The position numbers and the translations under genes were made by a program. Below the pieces are notes generated by a model. It saw nothing but the letters and a program-made list of their open reading frames with translations, was not told where the DNA came from and searched no databases. Positions 16,746 through 25,108 of a stretch of 64,000 nt of DNA are shown piece by piece; position 1 is the first letter of the stretch, and every line of letters starts with the position of its first letter. Source of the DNA: Pseudopedobacter sp037968815 (lineage in GTDB: Bacteria; Bacteroidota; Bacteroidia; Sphingobacteriales; Sphingobacteriaceae); NCBI GenBank assembly GCA_037968815.1, contig JBBKWF010000019.1, forward strand, positions 1 through 64,000, given 5' to 3'.

Positions 16746-19358
16746 TTGGCAAAAAGTAAAGATAAAGAGACACCTTTAATGACTCAATACAACCAGATTA
16801 AGGTGAAATACCCTGGTGCATTACTGTTATTTAGAGTTGGTGATTTTTACGAAACTTTTGGTGAAGACGCCATTAAAGCTTCGCAAATATTAGGGATTGT
16901 GCTCACTAAAAGAGCCAACGGTTCAGCTTCACACATCGAGTTAGCTGGTTTTCCACATCATTCCATAGAAACTTATTTACCTAAATTGGTAAGGGCAGGG
17001 CAGAGGGTTGCTATTTGTGATCAATTAGAAGACCCAAAAACTGTTAAAGGTATTGTAAAGCGTGGTGTAACCGAATTGGTTACTCCCGGAGTAGCTTACA
17101 GTGACAATATTGTTCAGCAAAAATCTAATAACTATTTAGCCTGCTTACATTTTGAAAAACAGACTATTGGTATATCTTTTTTAGATATTTCTACTGGCGA
17201 GTTTTTGGTAGCCCAAGGAAATGCAGAATATATAGATAAACTTTTGCAAGGATTTAAGCCTAGTGAAGTTATATTTTCGAAATCGAAAGCTAAAGACTTC
17301 ACCGAAACTTTTGGCAGTAGCTTTTATACCTACACGCTTGACGATTGGGCTTTTACTGCCGATTATGCGCAAGAAACTTTATTAAAGCATTTTGAAGTTA
17401 AGTCGCTTAAAGGCTTTGGTATTGAGCGTTCTTTATTAGGTATTGTGGCGGCAGGTGTGGCTTTGCATTATTTAGGCGAAACCGAGCATAGGCAATTACA
17501 ACACATCAGTAATATTTCTAGGATTGAAGAAGACCGCTATATGTGGTTGGATAAGTTTACTATCCGCAATTTGGAGCTGATTGGCTCAAATAACGAAAAT
17601 GCCAAAACTTTAATTGATGTTTTAGACCATACTTCTTGCGCCATGGGAGCGAGGATGTTGCGTAAGTGGATGGTAATGCCGTTGAAAAACGAAAAGCCAA
17701 TCCAAGAAAGGCTAGCCGTTGTTGAGTTTTTTTATAAAGATGTAGAACTGAGAAATCAGTTGCAGGGGTATTTACGACAGATTGGCGATTTAGAGCGTTT
17801 AATTTCAAAAATTGGCTTGCAAAAAACTAACCCACGAGAAATTATTCAACTTAAGAAGGCTTTAACAGCTATTGCAGAAGTTAAAGTTAACTGCGAAAAT
17901 GTTGATCAAGAAGCTGTAAAGCGTATTGCAGAGCAGATAAATCTTTGCGTTTCTATCAGAGAGAAAATTGAAAACGAGCTACAACCTGACCCACCAGTTG
18001 CTTTAAATAAAGGTAAAGTAATGGCCGATGGTTTAAATTCAGATTTAGACCGTTTACGTCAAATTGCTTTCGGTGGTAAAGATTATTTACTACAGCTTCA
18101 AAAACGAGAAGCCGAAATCACCGGGATTACTTCTTTAAAAATAGCATTCAACAACGTTTTTGGTTATTATTTAGAAGTTTCCAATACACATAAAGACAAA
18201 GTTCCGCAAGAGTGGATTCGTAAGCAAACCTTGGTTAACGCCGAGCGTTACATTACACCCGAACTTAAAGAATACGAAGACCAGATTTTAGGTGCTGAAG
18301 AAAAGATATTAGCCATTGAAACTCGTTTGTTTACTGACTTGGTTACCAGCATAGCAGAGTTTATCAAACCTATTCAGCTAAATGCATACTTAATTGCACA
18401 GCTAGATGTGCTACTTTGTTTTGCAGAAACAGCACAAAAAAATCATTATGTAAAGCCTAAAGTAAGTAATGATAAGTTGTTGGATATCAAGGGTGGAAGA
18501 CACCCGGTTATTGAACAGCATTTGCCTTTAGGTGAAGAATATATTACCAATAACGTTTACCTTGATAATGATTCGCAACAGATCATCATTATTACTGGAC
18601 CAAACATGGCGGGTAAATCTGCTTTATTACGCCAAACAGGTTTAATTGTTTTAATGGCGCAAATGGGCAGTTTTGTCCCAGCTAAAGAAGCATTTATTGG
18701 AATTGTAGATAAAATTTTCACTAGGGTTGGGGCATCAGATAATTTATCAAGTGGCGAATCTACTTTTATGGTGGAGATGAACGAAACAGCAAGCATCTTA
18801 AATAATTTATCAGACCGAAGTTTGATTTTGTTGGATGAAATTGGTCGCGGTACTTCTACTTATGATGGTATTTCTATTGCTTGGTCCATCGCCGAATATC
18901 TGCACAATCATCCATCAGCGAAAGCTAAAACCTTATTTGCTACGCATTACCATGAGTTAAACGAGTTGAGCAACTCTTTTAACCGCATTAAAAACTTCAA
19001 TGTTTCTGTAAAGGAAGTCGGGAATAAAGTGATTTTCTTGAGAAAATTGGTTCCAGGAGGAAGTGAGCATAGTTTCGGAATCCATGTGGCTAAAATGGCT
19101 GGAATGCCAACTCAGGTACTAAAGCGAGCCAATGAAATATTGCTTCGTTTAGAAAACGAGCGTACTGGTGGCGAACATGTAAAAGCCAGTCTGATGAAAA
19201 TGCAGAAACAACCAGTACAACTGCAAATGTTTTCTTTGGATGATCCTGTTTTGATAAAAATAAGGGATGTTTTAAATAATTTGGATGTAAATACGTTAAC
19301 TCCTGTAGAAGCTTTAATGAAACTGGACGAAATTCAGAAGGTTTTGAAAAAATCTTAA
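16746..19358 (+). CDS. mutS: DNA mismatch repair protein MutS
   Basis: An 870-residue MutS, which recognises base mismatches and recruits MutL. The mismatch-wedge motif is GDFYETF at about 32-38. The ATPase has Walker A in GPNMAGKSALLRQ near 618-630, the signature DNLSSGESTFMVEM, and Walker B with DEIGRGTSTYDG near 696-707. The C-terminal dimerising helix-turn-helix is present. The start is TTG (peptide MAKSKDKETPLM); this agrees with family N-termini and with the promoter box 22 bp upstream, while the next ATG (codon 12) would cut conserved residues. An NlpC/P60 gene follows after one base. Confidence 0.98.
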   Translation: MAKSKDKETPLMTQYNQIKVKYPGALLLFRVGDFYETFGEDAIKASQILGIVLTKRANGSASHIELAGFPHHSIETYLPKLVRAGQRVAICDQLEDPKTVKGIVKRGVTELVTPGVAYSDNIVQQKSNNYLACLHFEKQTIGISFLDISTGEFLVAQGNAEYIDKLLQGFKPSEVIFSKSKAKDFTETFGSSFYTYTLDDWAFTADYAQETLLKHFEVKSLKGFGIERSLLGIVAAGVALHYLGETEHRQLQHISNISRIEEDRYMWLDKFTIRNLELIGSNNENAKTLIDVLDHTSCAMGARMLRKWMVMPLKNEKPIQERLAVVEFFYKDVELRNQLQGYLRQIGDLERLISKIGLQKTNPREIIQLKKALTAIAEVKVNCENVDQEAVKRIAEQINLCVSIREKIENELQPDPPVALNKGKVMADGLNSDLDRLRQIAFGGKDYLLQLQKREAEITGITSLKIAFNNVFGYYLEVSNTHKDKVPQEWIRKQTLVNAERYITPELKEYEDQILGAEEKILAIETRLFTDLVTSIAEFIKPIQLNAYLIAQLDVLLCFAETAQKNHYVKPKVSNDKLLDIKGGRHPVIEQHLPLGEEYITNNVYLDNDSQQIIIITGPNMAGKSALLRQTGLIVLMAQMGSFVPAKEAFIGIVDKIFTRVGASDNLSSGESTFMVEMNETASILNNLSDRSLILLDEIGRGTSTYDGISIAWSIAEYLHNHPSAKAKTLFATHYHELNELSNSFNRIKNFNVSVKEVGNKVIFLRKLVPGGSEHSFGIHVAKMAGMPTQVLKRANEILLRLENERTGGEHVKASLMKMQKQPVQLQMFSLDDPVLIKIRDVLNNLDVNTLTPVEALMKLDEIQKVLKKS

Positions 19359-19359
19359 T

Positions 19360-19926
19360 ATGACGTTAAGCAAGTATAAATCAAGAAAGTCCACCACCTT
19401 AATTACGCTATACGCAATACTCTTATTTTTATTCACTTTTACGGCCTGTAAGTCCAAGAAAAACCTCTCCAATAATCCCGCTTCTCATCGTTTTGAAAAG
19501 CCATCTAGCAAAATTGCCAATAAATATGCTGATGAAATGGGCGTGTCAAAAAAACAGATTAAAAATGGCGATTTGTATAGTTTTATTGATGATTGGGAAG
19601 GTACAAAATATCAGTTTGGTGGCTTAACTAAACGCGGTGTGGATTGCTCTGGATTAGTTTATTTAATCTATCAGGAAGTGTATGGTCGAAAAGTACCAAG
19701 AACTACTGGTCAGCAAGTGCAAGTAATCAAAAGAAAATATGAAAGTCAGTTACGCGAGGGCGATTTAGTGTTTTTTGATTTTGGTGGTAAAAAGTTTAGC
19801 CATGTGGGTGTTTATTTACAAAACGGCTATTATGTGCATGCCAGTACCAAAAGAGGGGTGATGATTGAAAAACTGAGAAACCCTTATACTTATAAATATT
19901 TTTCTAGAGCTGGGAGTGTAAAGTAA
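19360..19926 (+). CDS. NlpC/P60 (C40) peptidase lipoprotein, Spr-like
   Basis: A 188-residue cell-wall peptidase. The signal peptide ends in FTAC with Cys30 the lipidated residue. The catalytic domain (about 70-188) has Cys96 in GVDCSGLVYL, His148 in FSHVGVYL and His160 in YYVHAST, the standard Cys-His-His set. Such enzymes cut D-Glu to diaminopimelate bonds in peptidoglycan stems and allow wall growth. The N-terminal mature part is short and basic with no SH3 domain. Its start codon lies one base after the mutS stop, so it is likely co-transcribed, though no functional tie to mismatch repair is expected. Confidence 0.93.
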   Translation: MTLSKYKSRKSTTLITLYAILLFLFTFTACKSKKNLSNNPASHRFEKPSSKIANKYADEMGVSKKQIKNGDLYSFIDDWEGTKYQFGGLTKRGVDCSGLVYLIYQEVYGRKVPRTTGQQVQVIKRKYESQLREGDLVFFDFGGKKFSHVGVYLQNGYYVHASTKRGVMIEKLRNPYTYKYFSRAGSVK

Positions 19927-19929
19927 ATC

Positions 19930-20043
19930 AAGTCATTTCGGCAAATGTGAAATCTGTTAGTTTCTTAACAAAAGTCTCAATCTTCAGCTTAAACCTGAAT
20001 TTACCGACTGGGAATTAAGGAGGATTCTGCTTTCAATAGATAA
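19930..20043. repeat. Candidate dispersed repeat fragment (GTCATTTCG...AAATCT type)
   Basis: The stretch starts AGTCATTTCGGCAAATGTGA and goes on with AATCTGTTAGTTTCTTAACA and a segment ending GAATTAAGGAGGATTCT. The opening resembles a repeat I recall as scattered between genes in Sphingobacteria genomes (GTCATTTCGA then GAGAAATCT). It abuts the broken end of the galT remnant. No second copy was found in this window, so the repeat identity is from memory and needs a genome-wide search. Confidence 0.35.
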
Positions 20044-20051
20044 GAGATTCG

Positions 20052-20279
20052 CTATGTAAAAGCATAAGGTGCGGTGTATTGTGGGTTAATAGTTCCGTCT
20101 AAACGAACATTACCTGGGCATAAGTAGCATTTTTCATCATAAGTTGGACGTAGGGTGTTATTTACAGGTTCAACTTTTCCTTGCCATGGACGTTTTGTAC
20201 GGTGCGGAGAAACTAAAATCTAATCTCCGGTTAAAATATTTAGTCTTTTATGAGGGTGTTCTTCAAAATTAAAATCCAT
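20052..20279 (-). pseudogene. galT: Remnant of galactose-1-phosphate uridylyltransferase (galT), nonsense and 3' deletion
   Basis: The minus strand from the ATG at 20279 translates as MDFNFEEHPHKRLNILTGD, stop, ILVSPHRTKRPWQGKVEP, then YDEKCYLCPGNVR and NPQYTAPYAFT, stop. This aligns without gaps with the start of GalT, whose usual text is HPHRRYNPLTGQWILVSPHR and later CFLCAGNVR. Codon 20 is TAG where the conserved Trp codon TGG is expected. Similarity ends after codon 75, where intact enzymes continue for about 270 more residues including the catalytic HPH motif. It lies 40 bp after galK on the same strand, the usual order of a galK-galT operon. Confidence 0.9.
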
Positions 20280-20319
20280 ATTTTCAATTATATAAGTCTT
20301 TCGACTTTTTATTTAAACA

Positions 20320-21480
20320 CTACGCTACAATGTGTGTACCGTCCTCAATTTGAGTGATATAAACATTCATCCCAATGTTCATTTTGTTGAAATAAGCTTC
20401 TTTAATCCGTTGTACTATTCCTTCTAATTGGTCTTCTTTTACCAAAGAAATCACACAGCCTCCAAAACCTCCACCCATCATTCTTGCTCCTAAAATTCCT
20501 TCTTCTTTTTTAGTACACGAAACTATAAAGTCAAGCTCAGGGCAACTTACTTCATACAATTCACTTAAACCAGTATGTGTTTCGTACATTTTTTGTCCGA
20601 AATCTTCAATTTTATTCTCTTGTAAATCTTCACAGGCGGCCAGTAAACGGTTGTTTTCTTCTACCACATACTTACATCTATCGAAAATGTCACTGCTTTC
20701 GTTAGTTAAACATTCTTCAACCATTTCTATGGTAGCATCACGTAAAGTTTTTACTTGCGGATACTTCTTTTGGATGATAGAAACCCCCTCACTACATTGG
20801 CTTGTTCGTACATTATATTCTGATGATGCCAAAGAGTGCTTCACCATTGAATCAAATAAAACAATTTTAATCCCTTCTAACTCAAAAGGCACATATTCAT
20901 ATTCTAAAGACCGGCAATCAAGCTTCATAACATGACCTTTTTTGCCAAATACACTGGCAAATTGATCCATAATCCCACAATTAACGCCTACAAATTCGTT
21001 TTCAGCTTTTTGAGCCAATTTAACCATCTGCATTTTTTCTAACGATAAGTCAAAAATATGGTTCAGTCCAAAAATGGTAGCACATTCCAAAGCTGCTGAT
21101 GAAGACATTCCAGCTCCTAACGGTACATCGCCAGAAATAACAGCGTTAAAACCACCAACTTCCTTATTGATTTTTTGAAGTTGTTCAACAACACAGATTA
21201 CATAATTCGGCCAGCCTTTATCAGAATAATCCAATTTAGAAACTTCAGTACTGTACGATTCATCTAAATCTGCAGCAACTATAAAAATGGAATTGTCTTC
21301 TCTTTTTGATAAAGCGATGTAAGCCGCTTTGTTAATTGCTGCGGGTAAAACAAAGCCCATATTATAGTCCGTATGCTCACCAATAAGGTTTACTCTACCC
21401 GGTGAGCGAACCACTAAAGGTTCTTCGTTAAAAGTTTTAAGAAAAATGCTTTTCACAAGATTTTGTGGATCTCTCATCAT
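20320..21480 (-). CDS. galK: Galactokinase
   Basis: A 386-residue GHMP kinase that phosphorylates galactose to galactose-1-phosphate, the first committed step of the Leloir pathway. The galactokinase signature PGRVNLIGEHTDYNMG lies at about 26-41, the phosphate loop GDVPLGAGMSSSAALE at about 119-134, and the third motif GARMMGGGFGGCVISL near the C-terminus. Length is standard. The downstream galT is only a fragment, so unless another uridylyltransferase is encoded elsewhere the product would accumulate. A short hairpin (20294-20307, AAGTC-TTTC-GACTT) follows the stop. An AraC gene diverges upstream across 161 bp. Start is the first of two adjacent ATGs. Confidence 0.96.
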   Translation of the reverse strand: MMRDPQNLVKSIFLKTFNEEPLVVRSPGRVNLIGEHTDYNMGFVLPAAINKAAYIALSKREDNSIFIVAADLDESYSTEVSKLDYSDKGWPNYVICVVEQLQKINKEVGGFNAVISGDVPLGAGMSSSAALECATIFGLNHIFDLSLEKMQMVKLAQKAENEFVGVNCGIMDQFASVFGKKGHVMKLDCRSLEYEYVPFELEGIKIVLFDSMVKHSLASSEYNVRTSQCSEGVSIIQKKYPQVKTLRDATIEMVEECLTNESSDIFDRCKYVVEENNRLLAACEDLQENKIEDFGQKMYETHTGLSELYEVSCPELDFIVSCTKKEEGILGARMMGGGFGGCVISLVKEDQLEGIVQRIKEAYFNKMNIGMNVYITQIEDGTHIVA

Positions 21481-21573
21481 ATAATCTATTTTGGGATTTT
21501 ATTTGAAACTGGCTTATAAATCTCTTTGTTATTTGCCTTGGCAATTTATCACCTGTATAAATCATAAAATTGG

Positions 21574-21620
21574 ATTATCTTATGATAATGTTAGATTATT
21601 TTCTGCAATTTTACATGTAA
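21574..21620. promoter_or_regulatory. Palindromic sites between galK and araC-type gene
   Basis: Two symmetric sites lie in the 161-bp divergent region: ATTATC-TTAT-GATAAT at 21574-21589 and the perfect 10-mer TTACATGTAA at 21611-21620, which is 21 bp before the AraC start codon. They are candidate operators. AraC proteins usually bind direct repeats, so another factor is possible. Confidence 0.35.
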
Positions 21621-21641
21621 ACATTCTAATGAAATAAGATT

Positions 21642-22529
21642 TTGGCAAAAAAGAAACAAGGTTTTGCAGGACAACGTTTAATTGAGCTTTCTAAAGAGGC
21701 AATAAACAACTACTGTATAAAACATCCATCGTCAAAAAATGGCTTTTTTACTAAAGTTGGTTTTTTTCCAGACGCTAAGTATCAGTTTATGGAAGAAAGT
21801 GATGGGGCCGAGGAGTATGCGCTAATTTACTGTGTTAAAGGTTATGGTGTAGCAGTAATTAGTCACAAGATTTTTCATATTTCTCCGGGAGATTTTTTTA
21901 TAATCCCATCAAATACACCGTTTTCATATTATGCGGATAAAATTAAACCTTGGACAATTTTTTGGTTTTTTTTTAAAGGCGATGCTATTGAAGATACTGT
22001 TAATATTTTTATTAAATCAGCAAAGTCTTATAAAGGTTATCTGCCCTATAATGAGGAGCGCATAAAGCTTTTTAATCAGATATATAAACGCCTAGAGCAA
22101 GGTTACGGACAAGAAAACTTGACTTTAATTAATATGTGTTTACTCCATTTAATATCATCTTTTGTATTGCTTGTTGAGCCTAGTGGTAAAAAGATTGATA
22201 AATTTCAACTTCTTGTAAATAGCACTATTCAGTTTATGAAAGAAAATAGTGAACAAAACCTGAGTCTTCCAGAAATTGCTACAAATGTAAATCTATCCGT
22301 TTCTCACTTCTCCTCAATTTTTAAACGGATAACAGGTGTTTCGCCGATGACTTATTATAATGATATTAAAATCCAGAAAGCTTGTGAATATTTAAAATAT
22401 AGCGATACCCTTGTAAAGGAGATATCCTACAAATTAGGTGTTTATGATGTTCAGTATTTTTCAAGGTTATTTGTAAAAACGATGGGAGTAACCCCATTAA
22501 AATATCGGTCACAAAATAAATCTATTTAA
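21642..22529 (+). CDS. AraC family transcriptional regulator with cupin sensor domain
   Basis: A 295-residue regulator. The N-terminal half is an AraC-type cupin (FFIIPSNTPFSYYADKIKPW at about 86-105), typical of sugar-responsive members. The C-terminal domain holds two helix-turn-helix units: LSLPEIATNVNLSVSHFSSI near 207-226 and VKEISYKLGVYDVQYFSRLF near 258-277, followed by the family ending MGVTPLKYR. The start is a TTG at 21642, since the nearest upstream ATG is followed at once by a stop. Divergence from galK suggests control of galactose or related sugar genes, but that is inference from position. Confidence 0.92.
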   Translation: MAKKKQGFAGQRLIELSKEAINNYCIKHPSSKNGFFTKVGFFPDAKYQFMEESDGAEEYALIYCVKGYGVAVISHKIFHISPGDFFIIPSNTPFSYYADKIKPWTIFWFFFKGDAIEDTVNIFIKSAKSYKGYLPYNEERIKLFNQIYKRLEQGYGQENLTLINMCLLHLISSFVLLVEPSGKKIDKFQLLVNSTIQFMKENSEQNLSLPEIATNVNLSVSHFSSIFKRITGVSPMTYYNDIKIQKACEYLKYSDTLVKEISYKLGVYDVQYFSRLFVKTMGVTPLKYRSQNKSI

Positions 22530-22857
22530 ATAGTAATGCTGTTTATTTAATTATGTTCACTTTCTTCCTATATTTTAATAAGTCTAGCGCAAAAATCCGA
22601 AATTCATCATAATAAGTCTGTGATTTTTTAAACACATTGATACGTTATAACTAAGATTACTGTAAAAGCTATTGACGACCTCTAAAACAGCCTAGCAGTA
22701 ACAAGAAGAGATGAAAAATTTAAGTGAACAACTTAATGTCAATAGGTTTTAGAGAATGTGGCATCAGTTTTTGTTTAACCAATGTTAAGAAACCATTTAA
22801 AACATAAAATAAAGCGCTTTATTTGAATTTTAATGATTATTTATCCGCATAAATATA
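22530..22857. other. Gene-free interval upstream of gltA
   Basis: About 330 bp with no supported gene. The end next to gltA carries a promoter box (separate entry). A TGTGGCATCAG followed by TTTTTGTTT near 22758 recalls a sigma-54 site, but the -24/-12 spacing is off by one and I do not call it. Confidence 0.45.
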
Positions 22858-22865
22858 TAAATTTG
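22858..22865 (+). promoter_or_regulatory. -7 promoter box of gltA
   Basis: TAAATTTG matches TAnnTTTG and lies 22 bp before the ATG, predicting a leader of about 15 bases. Confidence 0.55.
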
Positions 22866-22887
22866 TAGAAAAGCGAAAAATCACTAT

Positions 22888-24174
22888 ATGTCAGAAATTG
22901 CAGAACTTAAATTAAACGGAAATACATACAGTTTACCAATTGTTGAAGGAACTGAAAATGAGAAAGCTATAGATATAGCTAAACTTAGGGACCAAACAGG
23001 TTATGTGACATTAGATAGTGGCTTTAAAAATACAGGTGCTACTAAAAGCGCAATTACCTTTTTAGACGGGGAAAAAGGAATATTAAAATACAGAGGCTAC
23101 CCAATAGAGCAATTAGCAGAAAAATCTACTTTTTTAGAAGTTGCTTATTTGTTGATTTACGGTTCTTTACCAAATCAAGCACAAATAGATGATTTCCAAC
23201 ACCAAATTAGCCGCCATACTTTGGTTCATGAGGATATGAAAAAGTTTTTTGATGGTTTTCCGTCAAAAGCTCATCCAATGGGTCAATTATCTTCATTGGT
23301 TTGTTCTTTATCTGCTTTTTATCCAGAATCTTTGGATCCAAATGCGACCAAAGAAGAATTTGATTTAACTATTATTAAGTTATTGGGTAAAATGTCAACT
23401 ATTGTTTCTTGGATTTACAAGAAATCTTTAGGCCATCCAGTAATTTATCCTCAGAATAAATTGGATTATGTTACGAACTTCTTAAACATGACTTTCGGTC
23501 AACGTACAGAAGATGTGGTGATTGATGATGTAGTTGTTGATGCAATGAACAAACTATTGATTTTACACGCAGATCATGAGCAAAACTGTTCAGCATCTAC
23601 GGTAAGAATTGTTGGTTCTTCAGACTGCAATCTATACGCTTCAATATCTGCAGGATGTTCTGCGTTATGGGGACCGCTACATGGTGGCGCAAACCAGGCA
23701 GTAATTGAAATGCTTGAGAAAATTAAGAACGATGGTGGTGATGTAGATAAGTGGGTAAATAAAGCGAAAGATAAAAGTGATTCTTTCAGACTGATGGGCT
23801 TTGGTCACCGAGTATACAAAAACTTTGATCCAAGAGCTAAAATCATTAAGAAAGCTTGCGATGAAATTTTAGATAAGTTGGGTATTAATGATCCAGTTTT
23901 AGATATTGCTAAGAAGTTAGAAGAAGTTGCATTAAGCGATCCTTACTTTGTAGAAAGAAAATTATATCCTAACGTAGATTTTTACTCGGGTATCATATAC
24001 AGAGCTTTAGGTTTCCCAACAGAAATGTTTACGGTGCTATTTGCTTTAGGTCGTTTACCAGGATGGATTGCACAATGGAAAGAGATGAGAGAGAATAATG
24101 ATCCAATTGGTCGTCCTCGTCAGATTTACGTTGGTGAAAACGATAGAGACTATGTAGAAATGAACAAAAGATAA
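22888..24174 (+). CDS. gltA: Citrate synthase
   Basis: A 428-residue type II citrate synthase, joining oxaloacetate and acetyl-CoA in the TCA cycle. Signatures are FLDGEKGILKYRGYPIEQLA near the N-terminus, the catalytic His in WGPLHGGANQAV (about 268), the second His in GFGHRVYKNFDPRA (about 310), and the catalytic Asp in NVDFYSGII (about 365). The N-terminal 50 residues form the beta-rich domain of the bacterial hexameric, NADH-sensitive type. It is a single-gene unit with its own promoter box and a strong terminator at 24195-24230. Confidence 0.98.
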   Translation: MSEIAELKLNGNTYSLPIVEGTENEKAIDIAKLRDQTGYVTLDSGFKNTGATKSAITFLDGEKGILKYRGYPIEQLAEKSTFLEVAYLLIYGSLPNQAQIDDFQHQISRHTLVHEDMKKFFDGFPSKAHPMGQLSSLVCSLSAFYPESLDPNATKEEFDLTIIKLLGKMSTIVSWIYKKSLGHPVIYPQNKLDYVTNFLNMTFGQRTEDVVIDDVVVDAMNKLLILHADHEQNCSASTVRIVGSSDCNLYASISAGCSALWGPLHGGANQAVIEMLEKIKNDGGDVDKWVNKAKDKSDSFRLMGFGHRVYKNFDPRAKIIKKACDEILDKLGINDPVLDIAKKLEEVALSDPYFVERKLYPNVDFYSGIIYRALGFPTEMFTVLFALGRLPGWIAQWKEMRENNDPIGRPRQIYVGENDRDYVEMNKR

Positions 24175-24194
24175 TAGCTTATTTTATAAAGCAA

Positions 24195-24230
24195 AAATCC
24201 CTTTTCTGAAAAAGAAAAGGGATTTTTTTA
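24195..24230 (+). terminator. Rho-independent terminator of gltA
   Basis: AAATCCCTTTTC at 24195-24206 pairs perfectly with GAAAAGGGATTT at 24214-24225 over a 7-base loop, with a T-run on the plus side. It begins 20 bp after the gltA stop. Confidence 0.93.
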
Positions 24231-24342
24231 TGGACCAATTTTTATTAGTTGAACCGGAATGTTATAAATTTATATTCGGAATAAAAGTTAATTACACTTA
24301 AAGGGAATTGAATGATTAATGGGATTTAGCTTTTAACTTAAT

Positions 24343-24924
24343 TTAAATCACACTAAATATTACGATGGCATAAATATAGAAGCGTAAGAACCTGAAAAGT
24401 GCCCAAAGTAAATAATGCTTAAAATTGTAATTGATTAAACCACAAGCAAAACTAACTATAGAGTGGGGCAGAGGTAACATTGCGCCAACCACAATAAAAA
24501 TACTACCCCATTTTCTAAGGTTTTTAATGTGCACTGCAATTTTATTTTCAATATAGTTTCTAACTGCAGGAATTAAGAAAGTTAACTTTCCTATGTAGTA
24601 AGCTGTAGCCCCTCCTAAATAAGAAAGCGTAGCTAAACCAGTAAGGTATAACCATGGGTGACTCATTTTAGCACTCCAAGCAATAAACACTTCGGGTGGT
24701 AGTAGGCCTAAAATAGTTTCTGAAAGATAGAAAACTAATAAAATTGATTCTTTAGAATAATTGTTTACCAATGCGGCAAACATTGCTTTAGTATCTAAAA
24801 AAAAGTAGTCGAGTAAAATAAAGAGTATAACAAATACACCAATAGTAATCCCCCCCTTAATAGCGGTGTTTTTTAGAAAATCGTAAAACTTGGTGATCTT
24901 ATAATAGCGGTTAAGCGCTACCAT
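24343..24924 (-). CDS. VTT/DedA-type (YqaA-like) membrane protein
   Basis: A membrane protein of the VTT (SNARE-associated/DedA) superfamily. Motifs are LGLLPPEVFIAWSA, the glycine-rich SYLGGATAYYIGK and GAMLPLPHSIVSFACGLINY, close to the YqaA branch. Four to five spans are predicted, the first at the N-terminal GGITIGVFVILFILLDYFF. DedA-like proteins flip lipids or affect membrane potential; the exact role here is unknown. I choose the ATG at 24924 (193 residues, MVALNRYYK). A longer frame to a TTG at 24999 is open, but a perfect promoter box at 24997-25004 overlaps that codon, which makes the longer start unlikely. Confidence 0.8.
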   Translation of the reverse strand: MVALNRYYKITKFYDFLKNTAIKGGITIGVFVILFILLDYFFLDTKAMFAALVNNYSKESILLVFYLSETILGLLPPEVFIAWSAKMSHPWLYLTGLATLSYLGGATAYYIGKLTFLIPAVRNYIENKIAVHIKNLRKWGSIFIVVGAMLPLPHSIVSFACGLINYNFKHYLLWALFRFLRFYIYAIVIFSVI

Positions 24925-24996
24925 CTTATTTTTTTTACTCAAAACCTTTAAGCGTTTTTTTATATAAAACTTAATTACTAGGCACTTTATTGCCCG

Positions 24997-25004
24997 CAAA
25001 TATA
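24997..25004 (-). promoter_or_regulatory. -7 promoter box of the VTT-protein gene
   Basis: The minus strand reads TATATTTG, matching TAnnTTTG. It overlaps the upstream TTG of the open frame and so decides the start at 24924, leaving a leader of about 65 bases. Confidence 0.5.
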
Positions 25005-25108
25005 ATTTTTATTTCGCTTTAAAAAGTACTTTGTTTAATATATTAAAGACTGTTTTTTAATAAAAATTACTGATCATAAATTACAAAAAAAACAATTACT
25101 AATTAGGT

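Noticed and set aside
22750..22780. Possible sigma-54 promoter upstream of gltA
   Set aside because: The -24-like GG and the -12-like G are one base off the required spacing, and citrate synthase has a good -7 box nearer the start.
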